Of a stretch of 64,000 nucleotides of DNA, positions 46,474 to 55,644 are shown in pieces; position 1 is the stretch's first letter; each line of letters opens with the position of its first letter. The notes under the pieces are model-generated. The model saw only the letters and a list, made by a program, of their open reading frames with translations. It ran no database searches and was not told the origin of the DNA. The translations under genes and the position numbers were made by a program. The stretch lies in NCBI RefSeq assembly GCF_013408795.1, contig NZ_JACCCC010000001.1, positions 1,860,001 through 1,924,000 on the forward strand, in the 5' to 3' direction. The stretch is from Spinactinospora alkalitolerans. Its GTDB lineage: Bacteria; Actinomycetota; Actinomycetes; Streptosporangiales; Streptosporangiaceae.

Positions 46474-46751
46474 CGCTTGGTCTCCCTTCCACCGGCTCGC
46501 GCCGACAGGACCCGAATCTAGTCCACCGGTCCGTCCCCGCCGGTGGCCGGGGTGCGCCGTGGAGGGGCGGGCCGCGGCGCACCCGCCGCGCGGTCCCTTC
46601 CGCCCGCCCGGAGCGGGCGTGCGGCGGTTGTCCACAGGAAGTAGATCGGTCTTTCCCGGCGGGCGCGGCGCGCTGATCCTGGAAGTGCACGAAGGCATGC
46701 CGCACGGCGCGATCGTCGGATGCCGCCGACTCGTCTCTGGGAGGATCCAGC

Positions 46752-47264
46752 ATGCACAAGCCGTCCACGACCCACGCCACCGCCCGCCGCGCCCCGGTCC
46801 CCGGAGCCGGTCTGCTCCGCGCGGCCGCGCCGGCCGGCGGTTCCTCCCCGGGACGCGGGGCGCCGCGGCCCGCCCGCCCCCTCGACCGCCAGGGGCACCG
46901 CAACGAGGTCGTCCTGGCCGGCAGGGTGACCGCCGAGCCGGCGGTGCGCGAGTTGCCCAGCGGCGATCACCTGGTCACCTGGCGGCTTTCGATCACCCGG
47001 CCGCCGGCCGAGCAGCGTCCCAACCAGCCGGCCGACCCGATCACCTGTGTCAGCTTCCGCCCCGCGATGGAGGAGACCACGCGCGGCTGGCGGATCGGCG
47101 ACGTCGTCCAGGTCACGGGCTCCCTGCGGCGCCGCTTCTGGCGCTCGCCCAACGGATCGGCCAGCGTGTTCGAGGTCGAGGCCAAGACCGCGCGCCGGGT
47201 CGACCCCACCGACGAGCCGGCGGTCGAAGGCACGGCGCAGGGGCCGGATCACCAGCCGAGCTGA
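46752..47264 (+). CDS. Single-stranded DNA-binding protein-like (SSB paralogue)
   Basis: 170 residues. An OB fold of the SSB type covers about 50-150: NEVVLAGRVTAEPAVRELPS, HLVTWRLSITRP, DPITCVSFRPAMEE and the strand GDVVQVTGSLRRRFWRS. The first 45 residues are a Pro/Ala/Arg-rich extension and the acidic DDIPF-type tail of housekeeping SSB is missing, so this is a paralogue rather than the essential SSB. ATG 46752 follows GGGAGG. Its last 16 bases overlap the end of the convergent HAD gene. Confidence 0.8.
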   Translation: MHKPSTTHATARRAPVPGAGLLRAAAPAGGSSPGRGAPRPARPLDRQGHRNEVVLAGRVTAEPAVRELPSGDHLVTWRLSITRPPAEQRPNQPADPITCVSFRPAMEETTRGWRIGDVVQVTGSLRRRFWRSPNGSASVFEVEAKTARRVDPTDEPAVEGTAQGPDHQPS

Positions 47265-48253
47265 GCCAGCGCCTCCGGCACGGCCGCCGGGTCCGTCCCC
47301 TGCGGGGCGGACCAGGCGGCCCCGCACAGCGCACGCAGCCCGTCGAGCCGGTCGCCCGCTCCGGCCAGCTCCAGCCGTCCCTCGCGCGCGACGGCGCTCC
47401 AGCCGCCGCAGCGCGCGAGGTGATCGTCGATACGCGTCTCGGGATGGTCGAGATTCACCCCGCCCAGGTCGTGGGCGAGGTAGGAAGGACGGTGCCGTGG
47501 CTCCGCCAGCAGCAGCTCCGCGGGGGTGGTCACCCCCGACAGCACCAGCATGGAGTCGACGTCGCGATTGGTCGCGCCTTCGATATCGGTGTCCAGGCGG
47601 TCGCCCACGACGAGTGGCCTGCGTGCTGCTGTGCGTCGTACGCCTTCTTCGTGCAGTGGCCGCTGCGGTTTTCCTGCCACGACCGGTTCCCGTCCGGTGG
47701 CGTTGGCGATCACCCGGGAGAACGCCCCGTTGCCCGGGAGCACTCCGCGCCCCAGCGGCGCGGTGGCGTCGCCGTTGGTGGCCACGAACAGGGCCCCCGC
47801 AGCCACCGCCAGCGAACCCTCGACGATCAGGTCGTAGCCCAGCCGGGGCGAGTAGCCCTGGACCACGGCCACGGGCTGCTCGGCGGCCACCGAGACCGGC
47901 CGCAGCCCGCGGTCGCGCAGGGCCTGGCGCAGCCCCGTGTCGCCGACGACCAGCACGGGCGAGCCCGCGGGGAAGCGCTCGGCGACCAGCCGGGCGGCGG
48001 CCTGCGCGGAGGTCACCACGTCCTGGGCGCTCGCCGCCACCCCCAGTCCGGTGAGGCGCTCGGCGATCGCCGCGGGGGTCCGCGCTGCGTTGTTGGTCAC
48101 GAAGGCCACCCGCATCCCGCCGGCCCGTGCCTTGTCGACCGCCTCCGGTGCGCCCGGAACGGCGGCGGAGCCGATGTAGACGACCCCGTCCAGGTCCAGC
48201 AGAGCGGCGTCGTAGACGGTGCCCAGCGGGTGGGAGGAGGCTTTGAGGGTCAT
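47249..48253 (-). CDS. HAD-superfamily phosphatase (Rv1692-like)
   Basis: 334 residues. HAD motif I is ALLDLDGVVYIG, motif II FVTNNAART, motif III around VVAGKPQRP and motif IV VVGDRLDTDIEGA, the NagD/glycerol-phosphate phosphatase subgroup (mycobacterial Rv1692 is a glycerol-3-phosphate phosphatase). Its position in the tyrS-tlyA region matches Rv1692, but here it lies on the opposite strand. No ribosome site is seen before ATG 48253. The stop region overlaps the SSB-like gene by 16 bases. Confidence 0.88.
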   Translation of the reverse strand: MTLKASSHPLGTVYDAALLDLDGVVYIGSAAVPGAPEAVDKARAGGMRVAFVTNNAARTPAAIAERLTGLGVAASAQDVVTSAQAAARLVAERFPAGSPVLVVGDTGLRQALRDRGLRPVSVAAEQPVAVVQGYSPRLGYDLIVEGSLAVAAGALFVATNGDATAPLGRGVLPGNGAFSRVIANATGREPVVAGKPQRPLHEEGVRRTAARRPLVVGDRLDTDIEGATNRDVDSMLVLSGVTTPAELLLAEPRHRPSYLAHDLGGVNLDHPETRIDDHLARCGGWSAVAREGRLELAGAGDRLDGLRALCGAAWSAPQGTDPAAVPEALAQLGW

Positions 48254-48489
48254 CGCGCCCGTAACTGTCGTCGGTGGAGTCGGTGGGGTGTGTCGCGGTT
48301 GCGCGGCCGCGGCGGCCGGCGCCCATTGCGGACGGGCCCATCGGATGAATCGTATGCGTCCGGCCGGAACGCTCCGCCGTCGGTGCCGTCCGCGGCCGGT
48401 GAGAAGGGCGGTGCTGCTCCGCGCCCATCGCCGGTGGGCGGGCGACGCGTTCACGGTCCCGGTTCTGCGTCGACGGTCCGGGCCCCTGC

Positions 48490-49824
48490 CTACCTGAAGG
48501 CGCGCAGGACGAGGCCGGTGCGCGGTTTCGGGCCGAACGAGGTCGACTTGCGCGGTGTCAGCTCGCCTCGGGCGGTCACGGCGTAGACGTCGGCGACGCT
48601 CAGCGGCGGCACGATCACGGCGGTCCCCCCGCAGGAGCGGGCGGCGGTCACCGCCTCGGCCGCGTCGTCGTGCACCAGCCGCGCGCCCTCGTCGGTGGCG
48701 CCCCACAGCGGCATGAGGAGGTGGCTCAGAACGGCGGTGGGCAGCGCCCGCCACGGCGCGGAACGCTCCGGCGCGGCTTCGGCCACGTCCTCGTCGGAGA
48801 AGCCGCGCAGCAGGTACCAGGAGCCTCCACCGGCGAGCAGCAGCGCCGGCCCCTGCGCGGCGGCCGCGTGCAGCCGCCGGATCGCCGACGCGGTCTCCGG
48901 TGCCGTGAACTCCTCGACCTCGGCGACCTTGCGGGCGCTCTGGGCGGCCGCGTCGGGGGCGAGACCGGGCAGGACCCGGTGGATCGCGCCGAGCCGGGGC
49001 GGTGAGGCGTCGGAGTCCACGAGGAACGCCAGCCCGTGCTCCCACGGACCGTCCGGTTGCGCTCCGGCCTCGGCGCGCAGCCGGAGGTAGGCGGCGTAGC
49101 GGTGGTGGCCGTCGGCGATGAGGGCGGTGCGGCCGGCGAGGTCGGCGGCGACGGCCGCCTGGACGCCGGGATCGGCGATCGCCCACAGCCGGTGGGTCAC
49201 GCCGTCACCGGTCACGGTGTCCACCAGCGCGGCCGTGGTGGTCGCGGCGGCCTCGTCCACGGCCAGCCCGGCCGCGCCGCGTTCACCGCCGGCGCCTCCG
49301 CGGTACAGCAGGAAGATCGGCTCCAGGTTGGCCCGGGTGGCCGCCATCAGCCGGGCCCGGTCGGCCACGGGGCCGGGCAGGACGTCCTCGTGCGGCCGGA
49401 CCGCGGCGCTGCCGGGCCCGGGCAGACGCAGTGCGCCGATGAGGCCCCGCTGCCGCCGCCCGTCCGGAGCGGTCTGCTCGTAGACGTAGAGGACGGGTTC
49501 GGGGTCCTGGACGAGGACGCCGTCGGCGATCCAGCGCCGGAGCGTGTGCGCGGCCCTGCGGTAGCGGTCCGGCCCCGACAGGTCGGCGGGGAAGCCGCGG
49601 GACTCGCGGGCGGCGGGGGGCAGGGTGAGCCGGACGGCGTTGCGGGGCTCCGCGCGCATCAGGTCGGTGACCGTGTCGGCGTCCAGCACGTCGTAGGGCG
49701 GAGCCAGCGCGGGCGCGAGGTTCAGCGCGGGGGAGTCGATCAGGGCTCGGGCGTCGGAGGCGGCGTAGCGCAATCCGCGAAACGGCGCCAGTTCAAGTAC
49801 GTCTCCCGACTGTTCTCTGCGCAC
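48490..49824 (-). CDS. DUF1015 family protein
   Basis: 444 residues. The DUF1015 pattern is clear: LAPFRGLRYA at the start, LAPALAPPYDVLDADT, NAVRLTLPP, LIGALRLPG, and the conserved ALIADGHHRYAAYLRLR with two histidines. Proteins of this family are widespread and uncharacterised; some are reported near serine or D-amino-acid metabolism, but nothing here shows that. GTG 49824 lies six bases after TATCGT (minus strand, 49831-49836), consistent with a leaderless transcript. It lies downstream of the SCP2-like gene on the same strand. Confidence 0.85.
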   Translation of the reverse strand: MRREQSGDVLELAPFRGLRYAASDARALIDSPALNLAPALAPPYDVLDADTVTDLMRAEPRNAVRLTLPPAARESRGFPADLSGPDRYRRAAHTLRRWIADGVLVQDPEPVLYVYEQTAPDGRRQRGLIGALRLPGPGSAAVRPHEDVLPGPVADRARLMAATRANLEPIFLLYRGGAGGERGAAGLAVDEAAATTTAALVDTVTGDGVTHRLWAIADPGVQAAVAADLAGRTALIADGHHRYAAYLRLRAEAGAQPDGPWEHGLAFLVDSDASPPRLGAIHRVLPGLAPDAAAQSARKVAEVEEFTAPETASAIRRLHAAAAQGPALLLAGGGSWYLLRGFSDEDVAEAAPERSAPWRALPTAVLSHLLMPLWGATDEGARLVHDDAAEAVTAARSCGGTAVIVPPLSVADVYAVTARGELTPRKSTSFGPKPRTGLVLRAFR

Positions 49825-49830
49825 GCTCGA

Positions 49831-49836
49831 ACGATA
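49831..49836 (-). promoter_or_regulatory. -10 element of likely leaderless DUF1015 transcript
   Basis: TATCGT on the minus strand, six bases before the GTG start, with no Shine-Dalgarno sequence. Same geometry as at 22849-22861. Confidence 0.5.
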
Positions 49837-49888
49837 CCCGCACCGTGCGCGCCGTCGGCCGGAGTCTGCGACGGCAGGCACGGAGGTG

Positions 49889-50251
49889 TCACAGCAGCTT
49901 GCGCAGCCGCATCATGTCCCCGAAGCTCGCGTCGAGCTTCACCCGGCCTGAAAGCAGCGCCTTGGCGAAGTCCAGCCGGTCCTCGGCGAGGTCGACCAGG
50001 GTGTCGCTGGAGGCGGTGAGGCGGACCTGGGCCCGCTCGGCGGGGTCCCCGGCGCGGCGCTCGGTGACGTCGACCAGGCCCTGCATGGCCAGGCGCATGT
50101 CGAACACGGTGTCCAGGTCACTGGCCGTGACGCTGACCGTGCGGTCCACGATGTGCTTGCGCCGACGGTCCTCGTCGACCTCCATGATCCGGTCGGACAC
50201 CTTGGCGATCGCCGCACGGCATTCCTCAACGCTGGCCATGCCCTCCATCAT
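49889..50251 (-). CDS. SCP2-like (sterol-carrier-type) protein
   Basis: 120 residues. The sequence VSVTASDLDTVFDMRLAMQG, then RAQVRLTASSDTLVDLAEDR and a final KLDASFGDMMRLRKLL follows the SCP2 fold, a lipid-binding pocket domain often found alone in actinobacteria. No ligand can be named. Three ATG codons are possible (50251, 50248, 50239); the last lies too close to GGAGGG for normal use. It precedes the DUF1015 gene by 64 bases on the same strand. Confidence 0.75.
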   Translation of the reverse strand: MMEGMASVEECRAAIAKVSDRIMEVDEDRRRKHIVDRTVSVTASDLDTVFDMRLAMQGLVDVTERRAGDPAERAQVRLTASSDTLVDLAEDRLDFAKALLSGRVKLDASFGDMMRLRKLL

Positions 50252-50449
50252 GCCCTAGCCGGAGGGCTCCCCGGATCGCACGGCCGCCGCGGCCGAAGAC
50301 GCCTCCCGCGGCGGGCGGCGCACGGCACATCGCCGACATGTCGGCTTCCGCAGCACCACCGCGGCGATGCGGGTAGCGTTCTGCTGGGTCCTCCCCCGCA
50401 GTGGTACCCGGCCCAAGCAGTGGCACCCGGTTCAAGAGGAGCGCGTTCA

Positions 50450-51304
50450 ATGGTCGTCGACGCGGTACGCACCTATCTCGATGCCGCCAATGGCTTCACC
50501 GAGCTCACGCGCAAGCGCGCCGTCGCGGCGGCCAAGACCCTCCTCAAGGAGGGCGACGAGCGTTCCGGCGGCGCCATCACCAGGGCCACCGACACGGCCA
50601 GGAACACCGTGGAGAGCGTGGAGACCTCGGTCCGCACGACCAGGGTCGGCCACAACATCCAGACGCTGGCCGCCGACCTCATCGAGACCAGCAGGGCCAA
50701 CCGCGCCGCGCTGAGCAGCCTCGTCGAGGGTGAGGTCGAGCGCCTCATCGACCGGCTCGACCTGGTCCGCCGCGACGAGCACGACCGTCTGGTGCGCCGC
50801 GTCGCCGAACTGGAGCGCAGGCTCGCCGCTCAGGCGGCCGCGCAGCGCTCCTCCCGCCGCACCGCGACCGCTCCGGCCGCTGCGGCGCCCTCGCCCGCGA
50901 GCGCCCACGAGGAGCAGGCCCCGGAGCCCGTCGAGACCGAATCGGCGCCCGCTTCGCTGGACGACACCGCCGCGACCGTGGCCGAGCCCCCGGCACGGGA
51001 GCCGGCCGAGGCCCCTGACACGGCCCCGGACGCGGCGGCGGAAGAGGCCCCGGCCGCGACCGCTGAGGCGGCGCAGGAGACGGCCGGGACGGCGGAGGGC
51101 GCCGAGACCGAGCAGCAGGCCCCGGAGCAGCCGGACCCGGCCCCCGCGGAGTCCGCCGCGGCCGGCACCGCCAAGAAGGGCGCGGCGTCGCGGGCCAGGA
51201 CCAAGGGGACCGGGACCCGCGCGCGCACCGCCAAGGGCGGCTCCAAGCGCTCGGGCGGCGCCCGCGGCAAGAACACGGCGTCGGGCAAGGACGGCGACAA
51301 GTGA
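50450..51304 (+). CDS. Phasin-like helical protein with histone-H1-like basic tail
   Basis: 284 residues in three zones. Residues 1-130 are long amphipathic helices (VRTYLDAANGFTELTRKRAV, RLIDRLDLVRRDEHDRLVRR), much like phasins. Residues 135-235 are Ala/Glu/Pro-rich and acidic. Residues 240-284 are Lys/Arg/Gly/Thr-rich (TKGTGTRARTAKGGSKRSGG), like bacterial histone H1 tails. The protein could bridge a hydrophobic or membrane surface and nucleic acid, as PhaM/PhaF-type phasins do; no PHA gene is nearby. ATG 50450 follows AAGAGGAG. It overlaps the next small gene by four bases (GTGA). Confidence 0.7.
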   Translation: MVVDAVRTYLDAANGFTELTRKRAVAAAKTLLKEGDERSGGAITRATDTARNTVESVETSVRTTRVGHNIQTLAADLIETSRANRAALSSLVEGEVERLIDRLDLVRRDEHDRLVRRVAELERRLAAQAAAQRSSRRTATAPAAAAPSPASAHEEQAPEPVETESAPASLDDTAATVAEPPAREPAEAPDTAPDAAAEEAPAATAEAAQETAGTAEGAETEQQAPEQPDPAPAESAAAGTAKKGAASRARTKGTGTRARTAKGGSKRSGGARGKNTASGKDGDK

Positions 51305-51534
51305 GCGGCGAGGCGCCCCGGCCGCGCCCGGTCCCCGCTCCTCCGGGGGGCGCTCCCGGCGAGGCCGCCCTCGCCGAGCAGACGGCGGAGAGCGTGCGGC
51401 GGCGCCTCGACGGGCTGGACGGGCTGCCCACGGCGGAGCACGTCGCCGTCTTCGACGCCCTCCAACGTGAGCTCTCCGCCGTCCTGGGCCGACTCGACCA
51501 GGACCAGGACGGCGGCCGGGAACGGCGGGAGTAG
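51301..51534 (+). CDS. Small conserved-position protein (Rv1693-like position)
   Basis: 77 residues: a Pro-rich start and one predicted helical segment (LAEQTAESVRRRLDGLDGLP, then HVAVFDALQRELSAVLGRLD) followed by a charged end. It is coupled to the upstream phasin-like gene by a GTGA overlap and lies directly before tlyA, where mycobacteria have the short Rv1693. No function is known to me. Confidence 0.7.
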   Translation: MSGEAPRPRPVPAPPGGAPGEAALAEQTAESVRRRLDGLDGLPTAEHVAVFDALQRELSAVLGRLDQDQDGGRERRE

Positions 51535-51657
51535 CGCCGGCATCCGGCCGGCGCGGGCGCCGGACCGCCCGCAGCCATCGGCCGCGACCGGTCCCGGATC
51601 GCCCCGGGCCCCCGCGGCCCCCGGCCACAGCTCAATTCAGATAGGCACCGTCACACC

Positions 51658-52458
51658 ATGGCCAAACGCAGCCGGCTGGACGCCGAACTCGTCCGGCGCG
51701 GCCACGCCCGTTCCCGCGGGCACGCCGCCGAACTCATCGAGGCCGGGCGGGTCCGCGTCGGCGGCACCGTCGCGGCCAAGGCCGCCACCCAGGTCGGCAC
51801 CGACGAGGCGATCGTGGTGGCCGCGGCCGAGGAAGGGCCGGCCTATGTCTCGCGCGGCGCCCACAAGCTGATCGGTGCGCTGGACGCGTTCGGGATCGAC
51901 CCCGCGGGCCGCCGCTGCCTGGACGCCGGCGCCTCCACCGGTGGCTTCACCGATGTCCTGCTGCGCCGCGGCGCGGCGCACGTGACAGCGGTCGACGTGG
52001 GGTACGGCCAGCTGGCGTGGTCGCTGCGCAGCGACGAGCGGGTGAGCGTCCGGGAGCGCCGCAACGTCCGGGACCTCGTGCCCGAGGAGGTCGGCGAGCC
52101 GCTGCCCGACCTCGTGGTCGGCGACCTCTCCTTCATCTCCCTGACGCTGGTGCTGCCCGCGCTGGTGCGCTGCGCCCGGCCCGAGGCCGACTTCGCGATG
52201 ATGGTCAAGCCCCAGTTCGAGGTGGGCAAGGAGCACGTGGGCGCCGGAGGCGTGGTGCGCGAGCCCGAACTGCGCGCCGACGCGGTGCGCACCGTCGCCG
52301 CGCACGCGGCCACCCTCGGGTTGGGCGCCGAGGACGTGGCGGCCAGCCCGCTGCCCGGCCCCTCGGGAAACGTCGAGTACTTCCTGTGGCTGCGCGCCGG
52401 CGCGCAGCCGCTGCAGGAGGAGCGGCTGCGCCGCGCGATCGAGGACGGGCCGCAGTGA
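51658..52458 (+). CDS. tlyA: TlyA-type rRNA 2'-O-methyltransferase
   Basis: 266 residues. An N-terminal S4 RNA-binding domain (about 5-65, RLDAELVRRGHARSRGHAAE) precedes an FtsJ/RrmJ Rossmann methyltransferase with the SAM motif CLDAGASTGGFTDVLL and the strand VVGDLSFISLTLVLP. TlyA methylates 2'-hydroxyls at the 16S/23S subunit interface and makes ribosomes sensitive to capreomycin in mycobacteria. ATG 51658 is the normal start. It leads the tlyA-nadK-recN group conserved across actinobacteria. Confidence 0.95.
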   Translation: MAKRSRLDAELVRRGHARSRGHAAELIEAGRVRVGGTVAAKAATQVGTDEAIVVAAAEEGPAYVSRGAHKLIGALDAFGIDPAGRRCLDAGASTGGFTDVLLRRGAAHVTAVDVGYGQLAWSLRSDERVSVRERRNVRDLVPEEVGEPLPDLVVGDLSFISLTLVLPALVRCARPEADFAMMVKPQFEVGKEHVGAGGVVREPELRADAVRTVAAHAATLGLGAEDVAASPLPGPSGNVEYFLWLRAGAQPLQEERLRRAIEDGPQ

Positions 52459-52666
52459 CGCGGCGGCCCCCGGCCCCCCTCCCCGCACGGTCCGGGGGAA
52501 AGGAAACCGATCCGGCGGATCGCATAACGTCGGGTTCGGGTAGCGACGGGGCGCACAGCGCGGGGCGCCGGTGCTTCGGGTAACGTGACCCGGCCGGACC
52601 GGATCCGGCATCGTCACCGCGCGCGGTGACGGCGAAGACCGTGAGGGCAACGAGGAGGGCGTCTCC

Positions 52667-53647
52667 ATGACCAGTGGGGGCACGGGCGAGGTCGGCGCAG
52701 CGGGCGGCCCCGTCCGCCGCAGCGTGCTGCTGCTGGCGCACACCGGCCGGCCCGCCGCGATCCGCAGCGCCCAGTTGGTCCACGAGAGCCTCACCGAGGC
52801 CGGGATGACCGTGCGGATGCTGGCCTCCGAGGCCGACGAGCTCAAGCAGGCCGGCGCCGCGCTCGATCCCGTCGAGATCGTGCGGGCCACCCCCGAGGCG
52901 GCCCGAGGCGTCGAGCTCGTCATGGTGCTGGGCGGGGACGGCACCCTGCTGCGCGCGGCCGAGCTCGCCCGACCCGCCGGTGCGCCGCTGCTCGGCGTCA
53001 ACCTCGGCCACGTCGGCTTCCTCGCCGAGGCCGAGCGCGAGGACCTCACCGCCACGGTGCGCAGCGTCGCCGACCGCGACTACGAGGTCGAGGAGCGGAT
53101 GACCCTGGACATCGCCGTCTACAACGGGGGCCGCAACGGCACCGCCCCGCCGACCCGCACCTGGGCGCTGAACGAGGCCACGCTGGAGAAGGCCGAGGCC
53201 CGCCGCATGCTGGAGACGGTGCTGGAGATCGACGGCCGCCCGCTGTCGCGCTGGGGCTGCGACGGGGTGGTCTGCGCCACGCCGACCGGTTCCACGGCCC
53301 ACGCCTTCTCCGCCGGCGGCCCGATCATGTGGCCCGAGGTGGAGGCCCTACTGGTGGTGCCGCTCAGCGCGCACGCCCTGTTCGCCCGCCCCATCGTCGT
53401 CTCGACCAGGGCCACCGTCGCCCTGGAGGTGCTGCCCGACACCACCGACGGCGTGCTGTGGTGCGATGGACGCCGTATGGTCGAACTGCCGGCCGGGGCG
53501 CGCGTGGAGGTTTCGCGCGGGGACGTGCCGGTACGGTTGGCCCGGCTGCAGCGGGCGCCGTTCACCGACCGTCTGGTCGCCAAGTTCGGACTGCCCGTCG
53601 CCGGCTGGCGGGGCCGCGCGGAACTCGCCGACCCCGACGGCCGGTGA
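52667..53647 (+). CDS. nadK: NAD kinase
   Basis: 326 residues; phosphorylates NAD to NADP. The hallmark GGDGTLLRAAE starts at Gly89, followed by LGVNLGHVGFLAEAE and the second NAD-binding block GSTAHAFSAGGPIMWP, where the usual Tyr is His. GCDGVVCATPTG is intact. ATG 52667 has GAGGGCG upstream. A 208-base gap with a weak hairpin (52467-52498) separates it from tlyA, so it may have its own promoter. Confidence 0.96.
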   Translation: MTSGGTGEVGAAGGPVRRSVLLLAHTGRPAAIRSAQLVHESLTEAGMTVRMLASEADELKQAGAALDPVEIVRATPEAARGVELVMVLGGDGTLLRAAELARPAGAPLLGVNLGHVGFLAEAEREDLTATVRSVADRDYEVEERMTLDIAVYNGGRNGTAPPTRTWALNEATLEKAEARRMLETVLEIDGRPLSRWGCDGVVCATPTGSTAHAFSAGGPIMWPEVEALLVVPLSAHALFARPIVVSTRATVALEVLPDTTDGVLWCDGRRMVELPAGARVEVSRGDVPVRLARLQRAPFTDRLVAKFGLPVAGWRGRAELADPDGR

Positions 53648-53716
53648 GCCGTCCGGTGCTCAGGCTGCGCCGGAGAGGACAGGCGATACGGCTGGCGTAT
53701 TTCAGGAGAGGGTCCG

Positions 53717-55417
53717 GTGCTCGAAGAAGTCCGAATCCAGGGACTCGGTGTCATCGACGACGCGGTGTTGGAGCTGTCGCCGGGGTTCACCGTTGTCACG
53801 GGTGAGACCGGCGCGGGAAAGACCATGGTGGTCACCGGGCTGGGACTGCTCTTCGGCGGGCGCGCCGATCCGCAGCGGGTGCGCCCCGGGGCCGACCGGG
53901 CGGTCGTGGAGGGCCGGCTGAGCGTGCCGCGCGAGGGGCGCGTCGCCGAGCGCGTCGCCGAGGCCGGCGGCGAACTCGACGACGACGTGCTGATCCTCAC
54001 CCGGACCGTCTCGGCCGAAGGCCGGTCCCGGGCCACGTCGGGGGGCCGGTCGGCGCCGGTGAGCCTGCTGGCCTACCTGGCCGACGACCTCGTGGCCGTG
54101 CACGGCCAGTCCGACCAGCAGCGGCTGCTGCGCCAGGAGCGCCAGCGCGCCGCGCTGGACCGCTACGCCGGCGAGCGGCTGACCAAGACCGCCAACGCCT
54201 ACGGCGCGGCCTACCGGCGGCACCGCGAGGTCGCGGAGGCGCTGGGGGAGCTCACGACCCGGGCGCGCGAGCGCGCCCAGGAGGCCGACGTGCTGCGCTT
54301 CGGCCTGGAGGAGATCACCGCCGCCGAACCCCGGCCGGGGGAGGACGCCGAACTGCTCGCCGAGGAGACCCGGCTCGGGCACGCCGATGCGCTGCGGGTC
54401 GCCGCGACCACCGCGCACGAGGCCCTCGCGGGCGACCCGGCAGCCAGCGAGGTCCAGGCCGACGTCGCGGGCCTGCTCGCAGCGGCCCGTCAGGCCCTGA
54501 CCGCCGTGCGCGAGCACGACGCCGACCTCGCCGCGGTCGCCGACCGCCTCGACGAGGCCAGCTACGTGCTCAGCGACGCCGCCACCGAGCTGGCCTCCTA
54601 CGCCGAGTCGGTGGAGGCCGATCCCGCCCGGCTGGCCGCGGTCCAGGAGCGCCGGTCCCTGCTCGGCCAGCTCTCCCGCAAGTACGGCGAGACGGCCGAC
54701 GAGGTGCTCGCCTGGGCCGAGCAGGCGGCCAAGCGCCTCGGCGAGCTCGAAGGCGACGACGACCGCATCGATGCGCTGCGCGCCGAGGAGGAGGAGCTGC
54801 GGGGCAGCCTGACCCTGCTCGCCGACGAGCTCACCGAGATCCGCGGGGACGCGGCCGAGCGGTTCGGCTCGGCCGTCACCGAGGAGCTCACCGCGCTGGC
54901 CATGCCGCACGCCCGCGTCACGGTGCGGGTCAGCACCGGCGGGGAGTTCGGGCCGCACGGCCGCGACGACATCGAACTGCTGCTCGCCCCGCACCCCAGC
55001 GCTCCACCGCTGCCGCTGCACAAGGGCGCCTCCGGGGGCGAGCTCTCGCGCGTGATGCTCGCGATCGAGGTGGTCTTCGCCGGTGCCGACCCGGTGCCGA
55101 CCTTCGTCTTCGACGAGGTCGACGCCGGCGTGGGCGGCAAGGCCGCGGTCGAGATCGGCCGCAGGCTGGCCCGGCTGGCCCGCCGCGCCCAGGTCATCGT
55201 GGTCACCCACCTGCCCCAGGTCGCCGCGTTCGCCGATGCGCACCTGGTCGTGGAGAAGTCCAACGACGGCATGGTGACCGCGAGCGGCGTGACGCGGCTC
55301 GATCGCACCGGCCGGGTCCGGGAGCTCTCACGTATGCTGGCAGGGCTGGAAGACTCCGAACTCGGCCGGGCCCACGCAGAGGAGTTGCTGATGATCGCGG
55401 CAGCCGACCGCGACTGA
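53717..55417 (+). CDS. recN: DNA repair protein RecN
   Basis: 566 residues, SMC-like ATPase in double-strand-break repair. Walker A is GETGAGKT (29-36); two coiled-coil arms lie between about 150 and 370; the ABC signature GASGGELSRVMLAIE and Walker B TFVFDEVDAGVGGKAA are followed by the H-loop VVTHLPQVA. GTG 53717 has AGGAGAGGG just upstream. The 69-base gap to nadK is compatible with read-through or a separate promoter. Confidence 0.96.
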   Translation: MLEEVRIQGLGVIDDAVLELSPGFTVVTGETGAGKTMVVTGLGLLFGGRADPQRVRPGADRAVVEGRLSVPREGRVAERVAEAGGELDDDVLILTRTVSAEGRSRATSGGRSAPVSLLAYLADDLVAVHGQSDQQRLLRQERQRAALDRYAGERLTKTANAYGAAYRRHREVAEALGELTTRARERAQEADVLRFGLEEITAAEPRPGEDAELLAEETRLGHADALRVAATTAHEALAGDPAASEVQADVAGLLAAARQALTAVREHDADLAAVADRLDEASYVLSDAATELASYAESVEADPARLAAVQERRSLLGQLSRKYGETADEVLAWAEQAAKRLGELEGDDDRIDALRAEEEELRGSLTLLADELTEIRGDAAERFGSAVTEELTALAMPHARVTVRVSTGGEFGPHGRDDIELLLAPHPSAPPLPLHKGASGGELSRVMLAIEVVFAGADPVPTFVFDEVDAGVGGKAAVEIGRRLARLARRAQVIVVTHLPQVAAFADAHLVVEKSNDGMVTASGVTRLDRTGRVRELSRMLAGLEDSELGRAHAEELLMIAAADRD

Positions 55418-55644
55418 CGTCCACCGCCCGCGCGGCCTGTTCCGGCCGCCCCCGCGCTTCCTCGGAAGGTGCGGGCGATGCCTCGCTCGCGGGCCCGGGC
55501 CGGGCCCGGCGGCACCGGCGCACGTGCCGTCCACGGCCGTCGACCCCTGCGCCAGTGAGGACGGTGAATTGTGTCTCCGGGTGAACACGCCGTCACCCCC
55601 CGCGTTGTGACGGAAGTGCCGCCGCCTCTGGCAAGATGCAAGCG

